Of a stretch of 64,000 nucleotides of DNA, positions 1-9,013 are shown one piece after another. The notes beneath the pieces are model-generated. The model saw only the letters and a list, made by a program, of their open reading frames with translations, was not told where the DNA came from and made no database searches. The stretch comes from Muribaculaceae bacterium (GTDB taxonomy: Bacteria > Bacteroidota > Bacteroidia > Bacteroidales > Muribaculaceae), in assembly GCA_017462345.1 (NCBI GenBank), contig JAFTRI010000008.1, positions 58,810 through 122,809 of the forward strand, read 5' to 3'. Within the stretch, counting starts at the first letter, position 1. Each line of letters starts with the position of its first letter. The translations under genes were made by a program, and so were the position numbers.

Positions 1-459
1 GTCGGTGGCCATAGGTATAGCCGCTCCACCCACGTAATCAGTCCCTTTTCCAAGAGTATAGAATATGGCAACCGGAACCACCATACCACCAACCGCCGCA
101 ACAATAGGCAAGAATGCCTGCCGGAATGACGACAGTTCCCCCACAAGTACCTCCCGCTTTATTTCCAGTCCAATGGAAAAGAAAAATACAGCCATCAATG
201 CGTCATTTATGAACTCAAGGACAGTCATAGGGTGTCCGCCATGACTGAATATGTTGAACTCCCCTATCTGCAAGCGCACCGGCTGGGTCCAAAAGTCGAA
301 GTAAAGTCCGTTTACCCCCGGGATGTTCGCAAAAATAAACGCCAACACCGTTGCAGCAATCAGCACATTTCCACCGGTGGCATGTCTGCGGACAGCCTGC
401 CTTGCCGCATAAAACACATATTGAGGGAAGTTCCCTCTTTCGGTTACAGATCCTGACAT
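1..459 (-). CDS. nhaA: Na+/H+ antiporter NhaA (partial, N-terminal part)
   Basis: This is the first 153 codons of an inner-membrane Na+/H+ antiporter; the rest lies beyond the left edge. The reading frame is open from the ATG at 459 to base 1. The translation follows the NhaA family closely: a short cytoplasmic start with ATGG before the first membrane helix, then INDALMAVFFFSIGLEIKRE, then a GGMVVP helix. It stops at AIPMATD, so the last visible residue aligns with the family's essential Asp of the ATD motif. It lies on the same strand as lepA, 82 bases downstream of it, with a near-consensus -7 box (TATCTTTC, 524-531), so it may have its own promoter. Function in sodium and pH homeostasis is family knowledge. 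Confidence 0.93.
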   Translation of the reverse strand, partial: MSGSVTERGNFPQYVFYAARQAVRRHATGGNVLIAATVLAFIFANIPGVNGLYFDFWTQPVRLQIGEFNIFSHGGHPMTVLEFINDALMAVFFFSIGLEIKREVLVGELSSFRQAFLPIVAAVGGMVVPVAIFYTLGKGTDYVGGAAIPMATD

Positions 460-541
460 ATATACTTGATTTTATTATCTACCTGAGTTTCGGCTCTACA
501 GCGCAACAAGGCAATAGCCTCCTGAAAGATACAAGACGAGC

Positions 542-2329
542 CTAATCGAGTTTCAGCACAGCAAGGAACGCTTTCTGCGGAACCTCGACCGATCCTATCT
601 GCTTCATGCGTTTCTTCCCTTTTTTCTGTTTCTCAAGAAGTTTGCGTTTACGCGATATGTCACCGCCATAACACTTGGCTGTCACATCCTTCCGTACTGC
701 CTTGATCGTCTCCCGGGCAATAATTTTAGCTCCGATAGCCGCCTGTATCGCGATATCAAACTGCTGGCGAGGAATAAGCTCTTTCAATTTCTCGCACATT
801 TTCCGCCCGAATGAAACAGAATTGTCAACATGAGTCAGCGTGCTTAGAGCGTCGACACTCTCCCCATTCAGCAGGATATCAAGCTTGACCAACTTAGATT
901 CACGGAAATCATGAATGTGGTAGTCAAACGAGGCGTACCCCTTTGATATACTCTTCAGCTTGTCATAGAAATCTATCACAATTTCGCCAAGAGGCATATC
1001 AAATGTCAGTTCCATGCGGTTGCCCGATATATATTCCTGCTTGATTAGTTCCCCTCGCTTACCAAGGCACAGAGTCATGATAGGACCGATATAATCGGCC
1101 GCCGTGATTATAGTCGAGCGGATATAGGGTTCTTCGATATGATCGATGAGCGTAGGCTCGGGAAGTCCTGAAGGATTGTGTACCTCAGAAACATCGCCTT
1201 TCTTGTCATAGACCTTATAGGAAACATTAGGAACGGTTGTAATGACATCCATGTCAAACTCGCGCCCGAGCCGTTCCTGAACAATCTCCATGTGGAGCAG
1301 TCCAAGGAATCCGCAACGGAATCCGAATCCGAGTGCAGCCGATGACTCCGGCTGGAATGTAAGAGACGCATCATTAAGCTGCAATTTTTCCAGTGAAGCA
1401 CGCAGGTTCTCGAAGTCTTCGGTCTCAATGGGATAGACTCCTGCAAACACCATGGGCTTCACCTCCTCAAACCCGTCGATAGCAGCATCACAAGGCGCTG
1501 ACACGTGGGTTATAGTGTCTCCAACCTTAACCTCCCGGGACGTCTTGATTCCGGAGATTATATACCCCACGTTTCCCGCCGATAATTCTTCACGCGGAGA
1601 CATGTCAAGCTTCAATACCCCTATTTCATCGGCATGATATTCCTTACCGGTTGCGACAAATTTCACGAAATCATTCTTACGGATAGTGCCGTTCTCAATC
1701 TTAAAATAAGCGATAATACCACGGAACGGGTTAAACACCGAGTCAAAGATAAGAGCCTGCAACGGTGCATCAGGATCTCCTTCCGGTGCCGGAATGCGAT
1801 TGACTATCGCCTCAAGTATCTCGGGAATCCCGATTCCAGTCTTACCACTTGCCCGTATAATGTCATCAGGCTCACACCCGAGCAAGTCGACGATCTGATC
1901 CTCTACCTCGTCGGGTTTCGCGCTATCAAGATCCACCTTGTTTATAACCGGTATTATCTCGAGATCATTGTCGATAGCCATATACAGGTTAGAAATAGTC
2001 TGCGCCTGAATCCCCTGCGACGCATCAACAATGAGAAGCGCGCCTTCACATGCGGCAATAGAGCGAGACACTTCGTATGAGAAATCGACGTGCCCCGGAG
2101 TATCAATAAGGTTAAGGATGTATTTCTCCCCGCCAAGCGAATATTCCATCTGGATAGCGTGGCTCTTGATCGTGATACCGCGTTCCCGTTCAAGATCCAT
2201 ATCGTCAAGCACCTGAGCCTGAAGATCCTTTTGCTCAATGGTGTTGGTGTATTCAAGCAAGCGGTCGGCAAGCGTGCTTTTACCATGATCGATATGTGCG
2301 ATAATACAAAAGTTCCTTATATTTTTCAT
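542..2329 (-). CDS. lepA: Elongation factor 4 (LepA) GTPase
   Basis: A ribosome-associated translational GTPase of 595 residues, the usual LepA length. Visible motifs: G1 HIDHGKST (residues 12-19), G3 DTPGHVDF, G4 NKVD, and the LepA-specific basic C-terminal region ending near [16 protein letters not shown]. The open frame could extend upstream, but the ATG at 2329 gives the canonical [16 protein letters not shown] start. That ATG lies about 26 bases after a TAATTTTG promoter box, and the longer form would overlap the neighbouring repeat gene, so I reject the extension. EF4 is known to act on stalled or mistranslocated ribosomes and on ribosome assembly. Confidence 0.97.
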   Translation of the reverse strand: MKNIRNFCIIAHIDHGKSTLADRLLEYTNTIEQKDLQAQVLDDMDLERERGITIKSHAIQMEYSLGGEKYILNLIDTPGHVDFSYEVSRSIAACEGALLIVDASQGIQAQTISNLYMAIDNDLEIIPVINKVDLDSAKPDEVEDQIVDLLGCEPDDIIRASGKTGIGIPEILEAIVNRIPAPEGDPDAPLQALIFDSVFNPFRGIIAYFKIENGTIRKNDFVKFVATGKEYHADEIGVLKLDMSPREELSAGNVGYIISGIKTSREVKVGDTITHVSAPCDAAIDGFEEVKPMVFAGVYPIETEDFENLRASLEKLQLNDASLTFQPESSAALGFGFRCGFLGLLHMEIVQERLGREFDMDVITTVPNVSYKVYDKKGDVSEVHNPSGLPEPTLIDHIEEPYIRSTIITAADYIGPIMTLCLGKRGELIKQEYISGNRMELTFDMPLGEIVIDFYDKLKSISKGYASFDYHIHDFRESKLVKLDILLNGESVDALSTLTHVDNSVSFGRKMCEKLKELIPRQQFDIAIQAAIGAKIIARETIKAVRKDVTAKCYGGDISRKRKLLEKQKKGKKRMKQIGSVEVPQKAFLAVLKLD

Positions 2330-2358
2330 CTTGATACTCCGGAATATTAATTCTGGCA

Positions 2359-2366
2359 CAAAATTA
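2359..2366 (-). promoter_or_regulatory. -7 promoter box for lepA
   Basis: TAATTTTG read on the minus strand matches the Bacteroidetes TAnnTTTG element. It predicts a transcript start near 2355 and a leader of about 26 bases before the lepA ATG, which supports the shorter LepA start. Confidence 0.6.
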
Positions 2367-2409
2367 ATTAATTTAAGTTTTTCTCGCAACACACCAATTA
2401 AAGAGGCGG

Positions 2410-3468
2410 TCAGTAGTTCCACTGATTGGCAACCATGCGGAGGTTGGGACAAGCAATGGTGCGTAAATCGGTAATCATATTAAAACGGCAGTTGATATAG
2501 GTCAATGCCTGATCAAACGACACATCGAGAGTAGTCAGCTGGTTGTTCTCACATAACAGCCGCTGCAGGAACGCCTGATTGGACAAGTCGAGAGTAGTCA
2601 GGTCGTTATAGGAACAGTCAATGAACGTGACATTAGGGCATCCCGAGACGCCAAACTTAGTAAGGTTATTGTAGGAGCACACTATATCAAGCAGCGCGTT
2701 GCAATCACGCACAATAAGGGAAGTCATACCGTTACCGCTGCAAAGGAATGTACTTAATGACGGTAATCCAGATATAATCATTGTGGCAATGTGATTATTG
2801 TCGACATTAAGATTGGTAAGATTCTCCACGCCGAACAGATTCAATGATGTCAGCCGGTTGTATCCGCAGTAGAGTGTTTTCAATCCGGTGCAGCCGTCAA
2901 TGAGCAGATTCTCAAGGTGACATCCCTGACAGTTCAGAGTTTCAAGATAAGGAGCCCCGGCGACATTCAAGTCTACAAACAGATTACCTGCGCAATTCAA
3001 TGTCTTTATTCCCGGAGTATCCTCGATGGACAGATCAGTGAGCCGATTGCGGTACAGACTGACCTTTTCAAGCGATGCACATCCTGTAAAATCCACTGAT
3101 GACAGCACATTCCGCGACGCATTTATCGCGGACAACGATGTACATCCCGACAAATCCACAGATGTCAATCTGTTACGTGAGACATCGACTGTCACCAATG
3201 CCGTAAACCCCGACAGATCGAGTTCCCCAGCCAATCTCTTGCCATTCCACTTGATTGACGTAACATGTCCTCCGGAAACTGTCACCCCTTCCCATGTCGC
3301 AGGGGATTTCATGTCACTGATCTTTAGAGCCTGTGCATTCGAGAATCCGTCCACAGCCGTCTGGGACAGGAATGACTGCAACTGTTTAAGTTCCTTCTTG
3401 TCGACTTTCTGCGCGAAAACGCTCATGCATCCGAGCATGAGGGTAATCATCAATAATGTTTTTTTCAT
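2410..3468 (-). CDS. Secreted leucine-rich-repeat protein
   Basis: A 352-residue protein made almost entirely of short leucine-rich repeats with the pattern LTxLDLSGCxxLxxLxCxxN, repeated about ten times (for example [20 protein letters not shown]). The start at 3468 gives a signal peptide of Lys residues, a hydrophobic core and SVFAQ; the upstream in-frame extension would add a non-signal tail. I expect export to the periplasm or cell surface. Such LRR proteins in gut Bacteroidales are thought to mediate protein binding, but no ligand can be read from the sequence. No clear -7 box precedes it; instead its leader holds an 11-base inverted repeat. It is probably monocistronic between dnaB and lepA. 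Confidence 0.85.
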   Translation of the reverse strand: MKKTLLMITLMLGCMSVFAQKVDKKELKQLQSFLSQTAVDGFSNAQALKISDMKSPATWEGVTVSGGHVTSIKWNGKRLAGELDLSGFTALVTVDVSRNRLTSVDLSGCTSLSAINASRNVLSSVDFTGCASLEKVSLYRNRLTDLSIEDTPGIKTLNCAGNLFVDLNVAGAPYLETLNCQGCHLENLLIDGCTGLKTLYCGYNRLTSLNLFGVENLTNLNVDNNHIATMIISGLPSLSTFLCSGNGMTSLIVRDCNALLDIVCSYNNLTKFGVSGCPNVTFIDCSYNDLTTLDLSNQAFLQRLLCENNQLTTLDVSFDQALTYINCRFNMITDLRTIACPNLRMVANQWNY

Positions 3469-3475
3469 AAAAATA

Positions 3476-3524
3476 GTTAGGTTATGAGGGTTTTTAACTT
3501 TATACCTTAACAACATAACCTAAC
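3476..3524. repeat. 11-base inverted repeat upstream of the LRR gene
   Basis: GTTAGGTTATG at 3476-3486 is an exact inverted copy of CATAACCTAAC at 3514-3524, with 27 bases between. It lies 8 bases upstream of the LRR start codon, so it could be an operator or an mRNA hairpin that hides the ribosome-binding region. Confidence 0.5.
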
Positions 3525-3563
3525 CAAAAGTTCTTCCATCACTTCGGGCTACCCCGGAGAGTA

Positions 3564-5099
3564 TCAGAATGGCGGCGGTTCTTCTCCCGGCGAGGCAAGG
3601 AAGTCGGCATTACCGCCCGACAGGGAAACTCCTGATACTGTAGCCGCACCATCGGGCGCATTCAACTTGGAGCCCACCGTACCCTGCAAGAACTCGGTAT
3701 CCTCGTCCCAATTCTCAAAACGGGCAAACCGCGCCCGGAATCGCAATTTCACATCATCAACCGAACCACTGCGGTGTTTTGCCACAATAAACTCGGCAAG
3801 ACCGCGTATATCATTCCCGTTGGCATCCTGATCGGAACGCAGATAGTATTCCGGACGGTGAATGAAGCACACGATGTCGGCGTCCTGCTCTATCGCCCCG
3901 CTCTCACGCAAGTCAGAGAGCTGCGGACGCTTGCCGTCGGTACGCGACTCGACACTACGGTTCAACTGTGACAGAGCCACAATGGGAATATTAAGTTCCT
4001 TGGCAAGCTGTTTCAGCGAGCGCGATATCATACTCACTTCCTGTTCACGGCTTCCGAATTTCATACCTGAGGCGTTCATCAACTGCAAGTAGTCGATGAT
4101 TATGAATTTCACCTGATGCTCGCGGACAAGGCGGCGAGCCTTAGTGCGTAATTCAAATATGGATAGCGACGGGGTATCGTCGATATACAGCGGCGCACTA
4201 TACAGATGCTTGACACGGGACATCAACTGCCCCCACTCCAACTGGGAAAGTCGTCCGCTCTTTATTTTCTCGCCTTCAAGCTCACACGTATTACTGATAA
4301 GACGGTTGACGAGCTGTAGGTTGGACATTTCAAGCGAGAAGATGGCAACCGGTGTATTATAATTGATTGCCATGTTCTTGGCCATCGACAGAACAAATGC
4401 GGTTTTACCCATCGCCGGACGTGCGGCTATAATGATCAGGTCAGAGTTCTGCCATCCCGAAGTCAACTTGTCGAGATCATGGAATCCCGACTCAAGACCG
4501 CTCAACCCCGATGTACGGTTGGCCGCAGCCTGAATCTGCTCGATAGCCTGTCCGATAACAGGATCGATCTGTGTGACATCTTTCTTGACGTTGCGCTGTG
4601 ATATCTCAAACAGTTTACCCTCGGCCTCCTGCAACAGATCATCGACATCGTTACTTTCATCAAACGCCTTTGCCTCGATTGCCGAGGCAAACGATATCAG
4701 CTCTCTGGCGAGGTACTTCTGGGCAACGATACGTGCATGATACTCGACATGCGCTCCCGATGCCACACGCGAGGTCAGCTCGGAAATGAACACCGGTCCC
4801 CCGACCTCATCAAGCGTTCCGTTAAGGCGCAACTGTTCGGTGACTGTGAGCATATCTATGGGCTGCTGCGCTGCCCCGAGACTCTGTATAGCCTCATACA
4901 CCCGCTGGTTAGCAGGCTCATAGAAACTCTCGGGTTTCAATATATCACACACCGTAGTGTAAGCATCCTTTTCGAGCATAAGAGCACCGAGCACAGCCTC
5001 TTCAAGTTCTTTGTCTCGAGGTTGCATACGGCCGCCGGTGTCATACATCGGCTGGTGTTGCGGACGGTTCCGCCTGCTATAATTGGATGGTTCAGCCAT
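3564..5099 (-). CDS. dnaB: Replicative DNA helicase DnaB
   Basis: A 511-residue hexameric helicase of the replication fork. The N-terminal DnaB domain begins at ELEEAVLGALMLEK, followed by a RecA-like ATPase with Walker A (IIAARPAMGKTAF), Walker B (FIIIDYLQLM) and the QLNR/DLRESGAIEQDAD motifs. The C-terminus ends in a Gly/Pro-rich tail. The ATG at 5099 follows a TATCTTTG box by about 20 bases; the longer open frame starts inside the promoter and is rejected. Loading by a DnaC-like partner and interaction with primase are family knowledge. Confidence 0.97.
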   Translation of the reverse strand: MAEPSNYSRRNRPQHQPMYDTGGRMQPRDKELEEAVLGALMLEKDAYTTVCDILKPESFYEPANQRVYEAIQSLGAAQQPIDMLTVTEQLRLNGTLDEVGGPVFISELTSRVASGAHVEYHARIVAQKYLARELISFASAIEAKAFDESNDVDDLLQEAEGKLFEISQRNVKKDVTQIDPVIGQAIEQIQAAANRTSGLSGLESGFHDLDKLTSGWQNSDLIIIAARPAMGKTAFVLSMAKNMAINYNTPVAIFSLEMSNLQLVNRLISNTCELEGEKIKSGRLSQLEWGQLMSRVKHLYSAPLYIDDTPSLSIFELRTKARRLVREHQVKFIIIDYLQLMNASGMKFGSREQEVSMISRSLKQLAKELNIPIVALSQLNRSVESRTDGKRPQLSDLRESGAIEQDADIVCFIHRPEYYLRSDQDANGNDIRGLAEFIVAKHRSGSVDDVKLRFRARFARFENWDEDTEFLQGTVGSKLNAPDGAATVSGVSLSGGNADFLASPGEEPPPF

Positions 5100-5104
5100 A
5101 ATGA

Positions 5105-5730
5105 TTCCTGGATTATTTCTGCAAAGATAGCGAAATAAATGCACAAACTACCAACGCAGGACATAACCTCCGGCAAAACAAACATCAGGGAAGTAATCAC
5201 ATTCCATCGAAAATATCACACGAAGGACGATATTATGACGTCACCAATATTGGACATCAAGCATTCTATCAGCATACAAAGTTGAAGAATGTAGTTATTC
5301 CTACTTCCATAACACATATCGGAAGACGGGCTTTTATGAATTGCGAGAACCTGGAGAGTGTCGTTATCCCGAATTCCGTAACAGATATTGGAATTAAAGC
5401 ATTCTCCGGTTGTAAAAGATTAAAGAATATAATCATCCCATCATCAGTTAAACATATCGGATGGGGCGCTTTCTTGAGTTGTGAAAAATTAGAGAACATT
5501 GCATATCATGCGTCAGCGAAAACAATCCATAACGATACTTTTGCCGAATGTTCCTCTTAGCGGAATGTTACCTGATGATTGGATGTACTATTATGAACAT
5601 TGGTGTGATCCATTTGAAGGAGTTGAAAAAGACTCATGCACTCTTTATGTACCGAAAGATTCAATAGAAAAATATAGAGAGAAACAGTTTTGGAGCGACT
5701 TTAATTATAAACGGATAATTTATGCTACGA
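5105..5730 (+). pseudogene. BspA-like LRR_5 surface protein remnant (truncated, frameshifted)
   Basis: In one frame, from about 5105 to 5560, the translation contains three to four BspA-type repeats (VTNIGHQAF, SITHIGRRAFMNCENLESVVIP, SVTDIGIKAFSGCKRLKNIIIP, SVKHIGWGAF) and stops after AECSS. A different frame then carries the expected family C-terminus: LPDDW, and CTLYVPKDSIEKYREKQFW followed by the final KRIIYA near 5726. There is no ATG or signal peptide in frame at the 5' end, and the frame switches near 5545-5565. I therefore read it as a decayed fragment of a surface leucine-rich protein of the treponemal BspA type. The intact gene was probably longer. The locus borders the Fic-nuclease cassette, which fits local rearrangement. 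Confidence 0.75.
5122..5129 (-). promoter_or_regulatory. -7 promoter box for dnaB
   Basis: TATCTTTG on the minus strand, about 22 bases upstream of the dnaB ATG. TTGG lies 21 bases further upstream as a possible -33 element. The box decides the dnaB start. Confidence 0.6.
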
Positions 5731-5830
5731 AAGCCTTAAGGCACTCCCACCTAAATACCTTAAGTATCAACAAGTTGCACTCCACCAATAAGTCATACAG
5801 ACAATATACCCCAAATGACTTTATGGATAC

Positions 5831-6769
5831 CTACAAAGTATTACATTCTTTCAGGACACGAGCTATAGCATCTTTCATTTCAATGTCGGTTATCAGTTTG
5901 TCTATCCCCAATCGCTCGGACTTAATGAGCATCGTGGCATTTCCGTTAACTTTTACCGTAAATGATTCGATTGTCTTAAACATCGGTATACGATAGTGTA
6001 TTCCCCGTATTGCAAAGAGATTACCGTCATGTTTTATGTATGCCGATATGTCAAATACACCTTCAGCCACAGTTGCCTCAAACGGAATGTCACGCAACTG
6101 ACACCTTGAAATATTTTCAATTGTTTCGACAATCTCCCCATCCGAATTATAGAAATGACTGATTTGCATTTCAAGCTTAGCAATCCCTGACCGGCTTAAA
6201 TAATCCATGAACCTGCCATATTCCGCATCATCGACAAATACGATGCCGTAATCGGCGGCATCATAGTCAAACGAGGACATCTCAACACGAACCAGTATCT
6301 GCATGATACGTCCTTTTTCATCCTCAACGGTAGAGGGGCGAAGCGCGATCGGGACAATTTCTTTTTGATAAGGATTGGAAGAACTTGCATCGGCATATTT
6401 CTGTGCCGGTGCGGTATAGTCAGTAGCAGAGGTGAAGTACCCTTTTTCTATTTGAGGCAAATCGGTCAACGCCCCTTGCATTTTCTGCAAGTCATCCCGT
6501 CCCACCTTAACATTGCGCTTAGTATAGTCCTTAGCTTCGATCATCACGTTACCGTCCATGAGACCGTCGATCTGATCCCGGGTATCGCTTTCTCCGATCA
6601 AGAATCGATTATGGACAGCGTTTTTACGCTCTACAAGTCCCAAAATTGCCGTTGAGATTATTTCATAGGCTGCACCTTCCTTTGCAGGGAAAAATCCCAT
6701 CAGGCGGTAAAACAGATTGTCTATCGGGGATTTCCTATAACCGTCCATTGCCTTTACCATTTCAGGCAT
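5831..6769 (-). CDS. PD-(D/E)XK restriction-endonuclease-like protein
   Basis: A 312-residue protein with a nuclease core near residues 30-110. It contains QIDGLM with Asp68, then VMIEAKDY with Glu78 and Lys80, which fits the D...ExK active site of Mrr-like and other PD-(D/E)XK enzymes. A nearby DLQKMQGAL segment fits the following helix. Residues about 150-312 form a beta-rich C-terminal part that I do not recognise and that might sense target or state. It lies 12 bases downstream of a Fic gene on the same strand, so the two are probably co-transcribed. A defence or toxin role is inference from this pairing; the nuclease fold call rests on motif spacing only. Confidence 0.7.
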   Translation of the reverse strand: MPEMVKAMDGYRKSPIDNLFYRLMGFFPAKEGAAYEIISTAILGLVERKNAVHNRFLIGESDTRDQIDGLMDGNVMIEAKDYTKRNVKVGRDDLQKMQGALTDLPQIEKGYFTSATDYTAPAQKYADASSSNPYQKEIVPIALRPSTVEDEKGRIMQILVRVEMSSFDYDAADYGIVFVDDAEYGRFMDYLSRSGIAKLEMQISHFYNSDGEIVETIENISRCQLRDIPFEATVAEGVFDISAYIKHDGNLFAIRGIHYRIPMFKTIESFTVKVNGNATMLIKSERLGIDKLITDIEMKDAIARVLKECNTL

Positions 6770-6781
6770 ATCACATTTCTC

Positions 6782-7549
6782 TCAGTCAATACCAAGTATT
6801 GACAGATAACGTTTTAACGACTGGATTTCGGCTTCAGCCACATACTTTTGAAACACGTCCGGATGGTCATACACATGCGATGCCTCCAAAGCATTATAAT
6901 ATGCAATCTTCGCGTTATCAGAACCTTTTAAGTTCACCAAAGTGAATCCATTACGCAACAAATACAAGTTCATCAACAGCCGTGAGGTGCGCCCGTTCCC
7001 ATCAATAAACGGGTGAATTCTTACCAATTCATCATGCAAATATGCCGCCACTAAAACCGGGTGCGTGTTTTCGGACTGCATCTTTTGGAAACACGAAATA
7101 TAATCCTCCATCTGCTTGACAAGCAGGTAGGGTTGAGGCGGCAAATGCCTGCTTCCAGAAATCATGACCGGGACTGTGCGGTAACTACCGGCATTCTTTC
7201 TGTCTATCCCATGTAATATAATGGCATGAATTTCTTTTATTGTGCGTTCATTTATCTCCTCACTACTTTTGGCAAAATCCTTAATGAATCCGATTGCCTC
7301 TGAATGGTTAATGGCCTCCAAGTGTTCACGCATTGATTTTCCCGAAATTGTCACACCCTCATTCACAACGAGTTCCGTCTCCTGTAGTGTCAGCGTATTC
7401 CCCTCTATACGGTTACTTTCGTAGGTATATTCTATAGCAAAAGCATCCTCTATTTTTTTCAGAGCATCATCCGGCAAAGGACGATTCTCCGACAAGCGGG
7501 ATTTTAGAGTGTCACATTCTTGCAACAATACGGATAATTCTCCATTCAT
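6782..7549 (-). CDS. Fic-family AMPylase-type protein
   Basis: A Fic-domain protein, 255 residues from the chosen start. The catalytic motif HPFIDGNGRTSR (residues 179-190) is complete, with His, the phosphate-binding Gly-Asn-Gly and both Arg. Upstream, SNRIEGN (residues 45-51) matches the (S/T)xxxE(G/N) inhibitory helix, placed before the Fic core, which indicates an autoinhibited class II enzyme. Such proteins transfer AMP or another nucleotide to Ser, Thr or Tyr of a target. An upstream GTG/ATG at 7657/7654 is in frame, but a TATCTTTG box at 7657-7664 would start transcription on top of it, so I prefer the ATG at 7549. The first gene of a pair with the nuclease; the target is unknown. Confidence 0.9.
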   Translation of the reverse strand: MNGELSVLLQECDTLKSRLSENRPLPDDALKKIEDAFAIEYTYESNRIEGNTLTLQETELVVNEGVTISGKSMREHLEAINHSEAIGFIKDFAKSSEEINERTIKEIHAIILHGIDRKNAGSYRTVPVMISGSRHLPPQPYLLVKQMEDYISCFQKMQSENTHPVLVAAYLHDELVRIHPFIDGNGRTSRLLMNLYLLRNGFTLVNLKGSDNAKIAYYNALEASHVYDHPDVFQKYVAEAEIQSLKRYLSILGID

Positions 7550-7656
7550 CACTTTACTTTTTAATGTTATATCCAACCCTATAGACTGCAATCTTTCATC
7601 CAATCTATTAACTTTTAAGGTTACCGGCAACCGGTTAAAGGAATTTTGTAACATCA

Positions 7657-7664
7657 CAAAGATA
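7657..7664 (-). promoter_or_regulatory. -7 promoter box for the Fic-nuclease pair
   Basis: TATCTTTG on the minus strand. The predicted transcript start, near 7653, coincides with the first possible Fic ATG at 7654, so either the message is leaderless or translation begins at 7549 after a leader of about 100 bases. Confidence 0.55.
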
Positions 7665-7783
7665 CGTAAAATCCGTCAGCGTTCAACGATACTGCAAAAA
7701 ATTGCCAGCATTTTGCTCCTGAATCACATAACCATTCTTTGTTTGTAACTGCAATATAAGAATGAGCTTTTTCACATTTTCAT

Positions 7784-7826
7784 TAAAAAGAGCCATGCCA
7801 ATCTTTTTTTTCAATGACATGGCTCT
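7784..7826 (-). terminator. Rho-independent terminator of the 7.9-8.8 kb lipoprotein gene
   Basis: On the minus strand AGAGCCATG pairs with CATGGCTCT across a loop of about 20 bases and is followed by TTTTT. It lies 25 bases after the stop codon of the lipoprotein gene. Confidence 0.65.
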
Positions 7827-7850
7827 AATCCTCAATTATGAATTTCCCAG

Positions 7851-8765
7851 TTACTGAACAGTCCCAACGAAATGACCTATTGCATCATAAAATTCCCAAT
7901 CAAAAGACATCATATTTCCTACCGTCTTTATCTTCAATGTCCCATCTTCACGACCTTGACTAGAACCCCTCCAATTATACCATCCACCATATATCCAATA
8001 TCCACTCTTTGACTGAATATTATATGTTCCAGCTCTCCAATATTTATCTATACCTTCATAATAGGGTGTACAATAAACAAAAGTGGTACTTAAAGGAGTC
8101 AATTCTCCATTTGAGCCATAAAAGAACAAATATTTATAATTTGCACCTGTTCCTGTTGCATGAGAACATTTCATTTCAGCATAAGACAATTCATAAAAAT
8201 ATCCGTCAGATCTACGTAAATAGTTTACAAATGGAGGATTTTTATAATCCTCAGTTGTAGTACCAACACTTGATTGTCTTTTGTAAGTCTCATCTGTTCC
8301 AAATACCAGATTACCATCAGCATCAAATGACACGGAACACTGTCCTTCACTTGCATTATAAAATCCATCTTTCAACCACTCAAAATACAATGTGTTTTCT
8401 CTGATGTCCCACACAAATGCACGCCTGTAAATTCCGTCGTAATTATCGAACCGCTCAGTATATCCATTTCCGCCATCCAAGAAATAATAATAACGATTAG
8501 ATACGCTACGATACCATTTCCCTATAATATTTTCTTTTAAGATATCTTCTTCTGTTTTTTCGTCAACGTTCGAGCCATTCTGATCATTACCAGAATCGTC
8601 AGGATCTTCTCCATTATCTTCATCATCTGAGGAATCGTCTCCAAAATCATTCTTTTCTATCTCGTCAACGACTTTGGGTTCATCCGGCTCATCGTCACAA
8701 GACGAAAAGCTTACGCACGCAAACATTACGGCAAAAAACAATGCCAACAATTTAAATTTATTCAT
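7851..8765 (-). CDS. Putative lipoprotein with acidic linker, unknown function
   Basis: A 304-residue protein. The ATG at 8765 gives a lipoprotein signal (MNKFKLLALFFAVMFACVSF, then SSC with Cys23), followed by DDEPDEP, the acidic sorting context typical of Bacteroidetes surface lipoproteins. Residues about 24-75 form a very acidic, Gly/Asn-containing linker. A compact domain rich in Tyr, Trp and Gly follows, beginning near IIGKWYRSVSNRYYYF; the GKW start resembles lipocalin-like lipoprotein domains but is too weak to name. The frame stays open upstream (to 8858) through a structured leader, which I interpret as untranslated. Expression may be controlled by that leader. AT-rich codon use in the C-terminal half differs visibly from the neighbours. 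Confidence 0.75.
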   Translation of the reverse strand: MNKFKLLALFFAVMFACVSFSSCDDEPDEPKVVDEIEKNDFGDDSSDDEDNGEDPDDSGNDQNGSNVDEKTEEDILKENIIGKWYRSVSNRYYYFLDGGNGYTERFDNYDGIYRRAFVWDIRENTLYFEWLKDGFYNASEGQCSVSFDADGNLVFGTDETYKRQSSVGTTTEDYKNPPFVNYLRRSDGYFYELSYAEMKCSHATGTGANYKYLFFYGSNGELTPLSTTFVYCTPYYEGIDKYWRAGTYNIQSKSGYWIYGGWYNWRGSSQGREDGTLKIKTVGNMMSFDWEFYDAIGHFVGTVQ

Positions 8766-8819
8766 TTTACTATTACCTGTTTCCCAATCCCCAAGGAAAC
8801 GGTTAAATTGTTCAGACAT

Positions 8820-8907
8820 AAAAAAGGTGTGGAGATTGTATCTCTGTCTTATCCGCAATTCAGGTCTTGGCGTACCTCTAAGTTAGATAAGACGACAGCC
8901 CCACACC
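8820..8907 (-). terminator. Conditional intrinsic terminator in the leader
   Basis: The stem bases at 8899-8907 pair with 8826-8834, and an inner stem joins 8886-8893 with 8846-8853. Six A on the plus strand (8820-8825) give the U tract. It ends about 55 bases before the lipoprotein start codon. Confidence 0.6.
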
Positions 8908-9013
8908 GATAAAGCATATACTTGTCCCGTCTCGGGAATGGGTATAGCTACCGATGCAGGTGTCATCGTCTTTCATCTTCAACTTAGATTCTAACCGCCA
9001 AGTTTGAATTGCG
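8820..9013 (-). ncRNA. Structured leader RNA with competing terminator and anti-terminator folds
   Basis: On the minus strand, reading from 9013 down to 8820, there are three segments. Segment A (9013-8959) is complementary to segment B (8907-8854) in discontinuous blocks: TGAATTGCG/CGCAATTCA, CGCCAA/TTGGCG and AACTTAGA/TCTAAGTT. They enclose a perfect hairpin with stems TATAC/GTATA and TCCCG/CGGGA (8917-8946). Segment B can instead pair with segment C (8853-8826) through GGTGTGGGG/CTCCACACC (9 pairs, one G-U) and GTCTTATC/GATAAGAC. That fold is followed at once by six U. Fold B-C is thus a terminator and A-B an anti-terminator. This could be an attenuator or riboswitch for the lipoprotein gene, or a stand-alone small RNA of about 190 bases. 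No Rfam class was recognised. Confidence 0.55.

Noticed and set aside
8826-8946. A 6S RNA, tmRNA or SRP RNA gene
   Set aside because: Characteristic conserved sequences of tmRNA and SRP RNA are absent, and the fold does not resemble a single 6S-type rod; an attenuator fits better.
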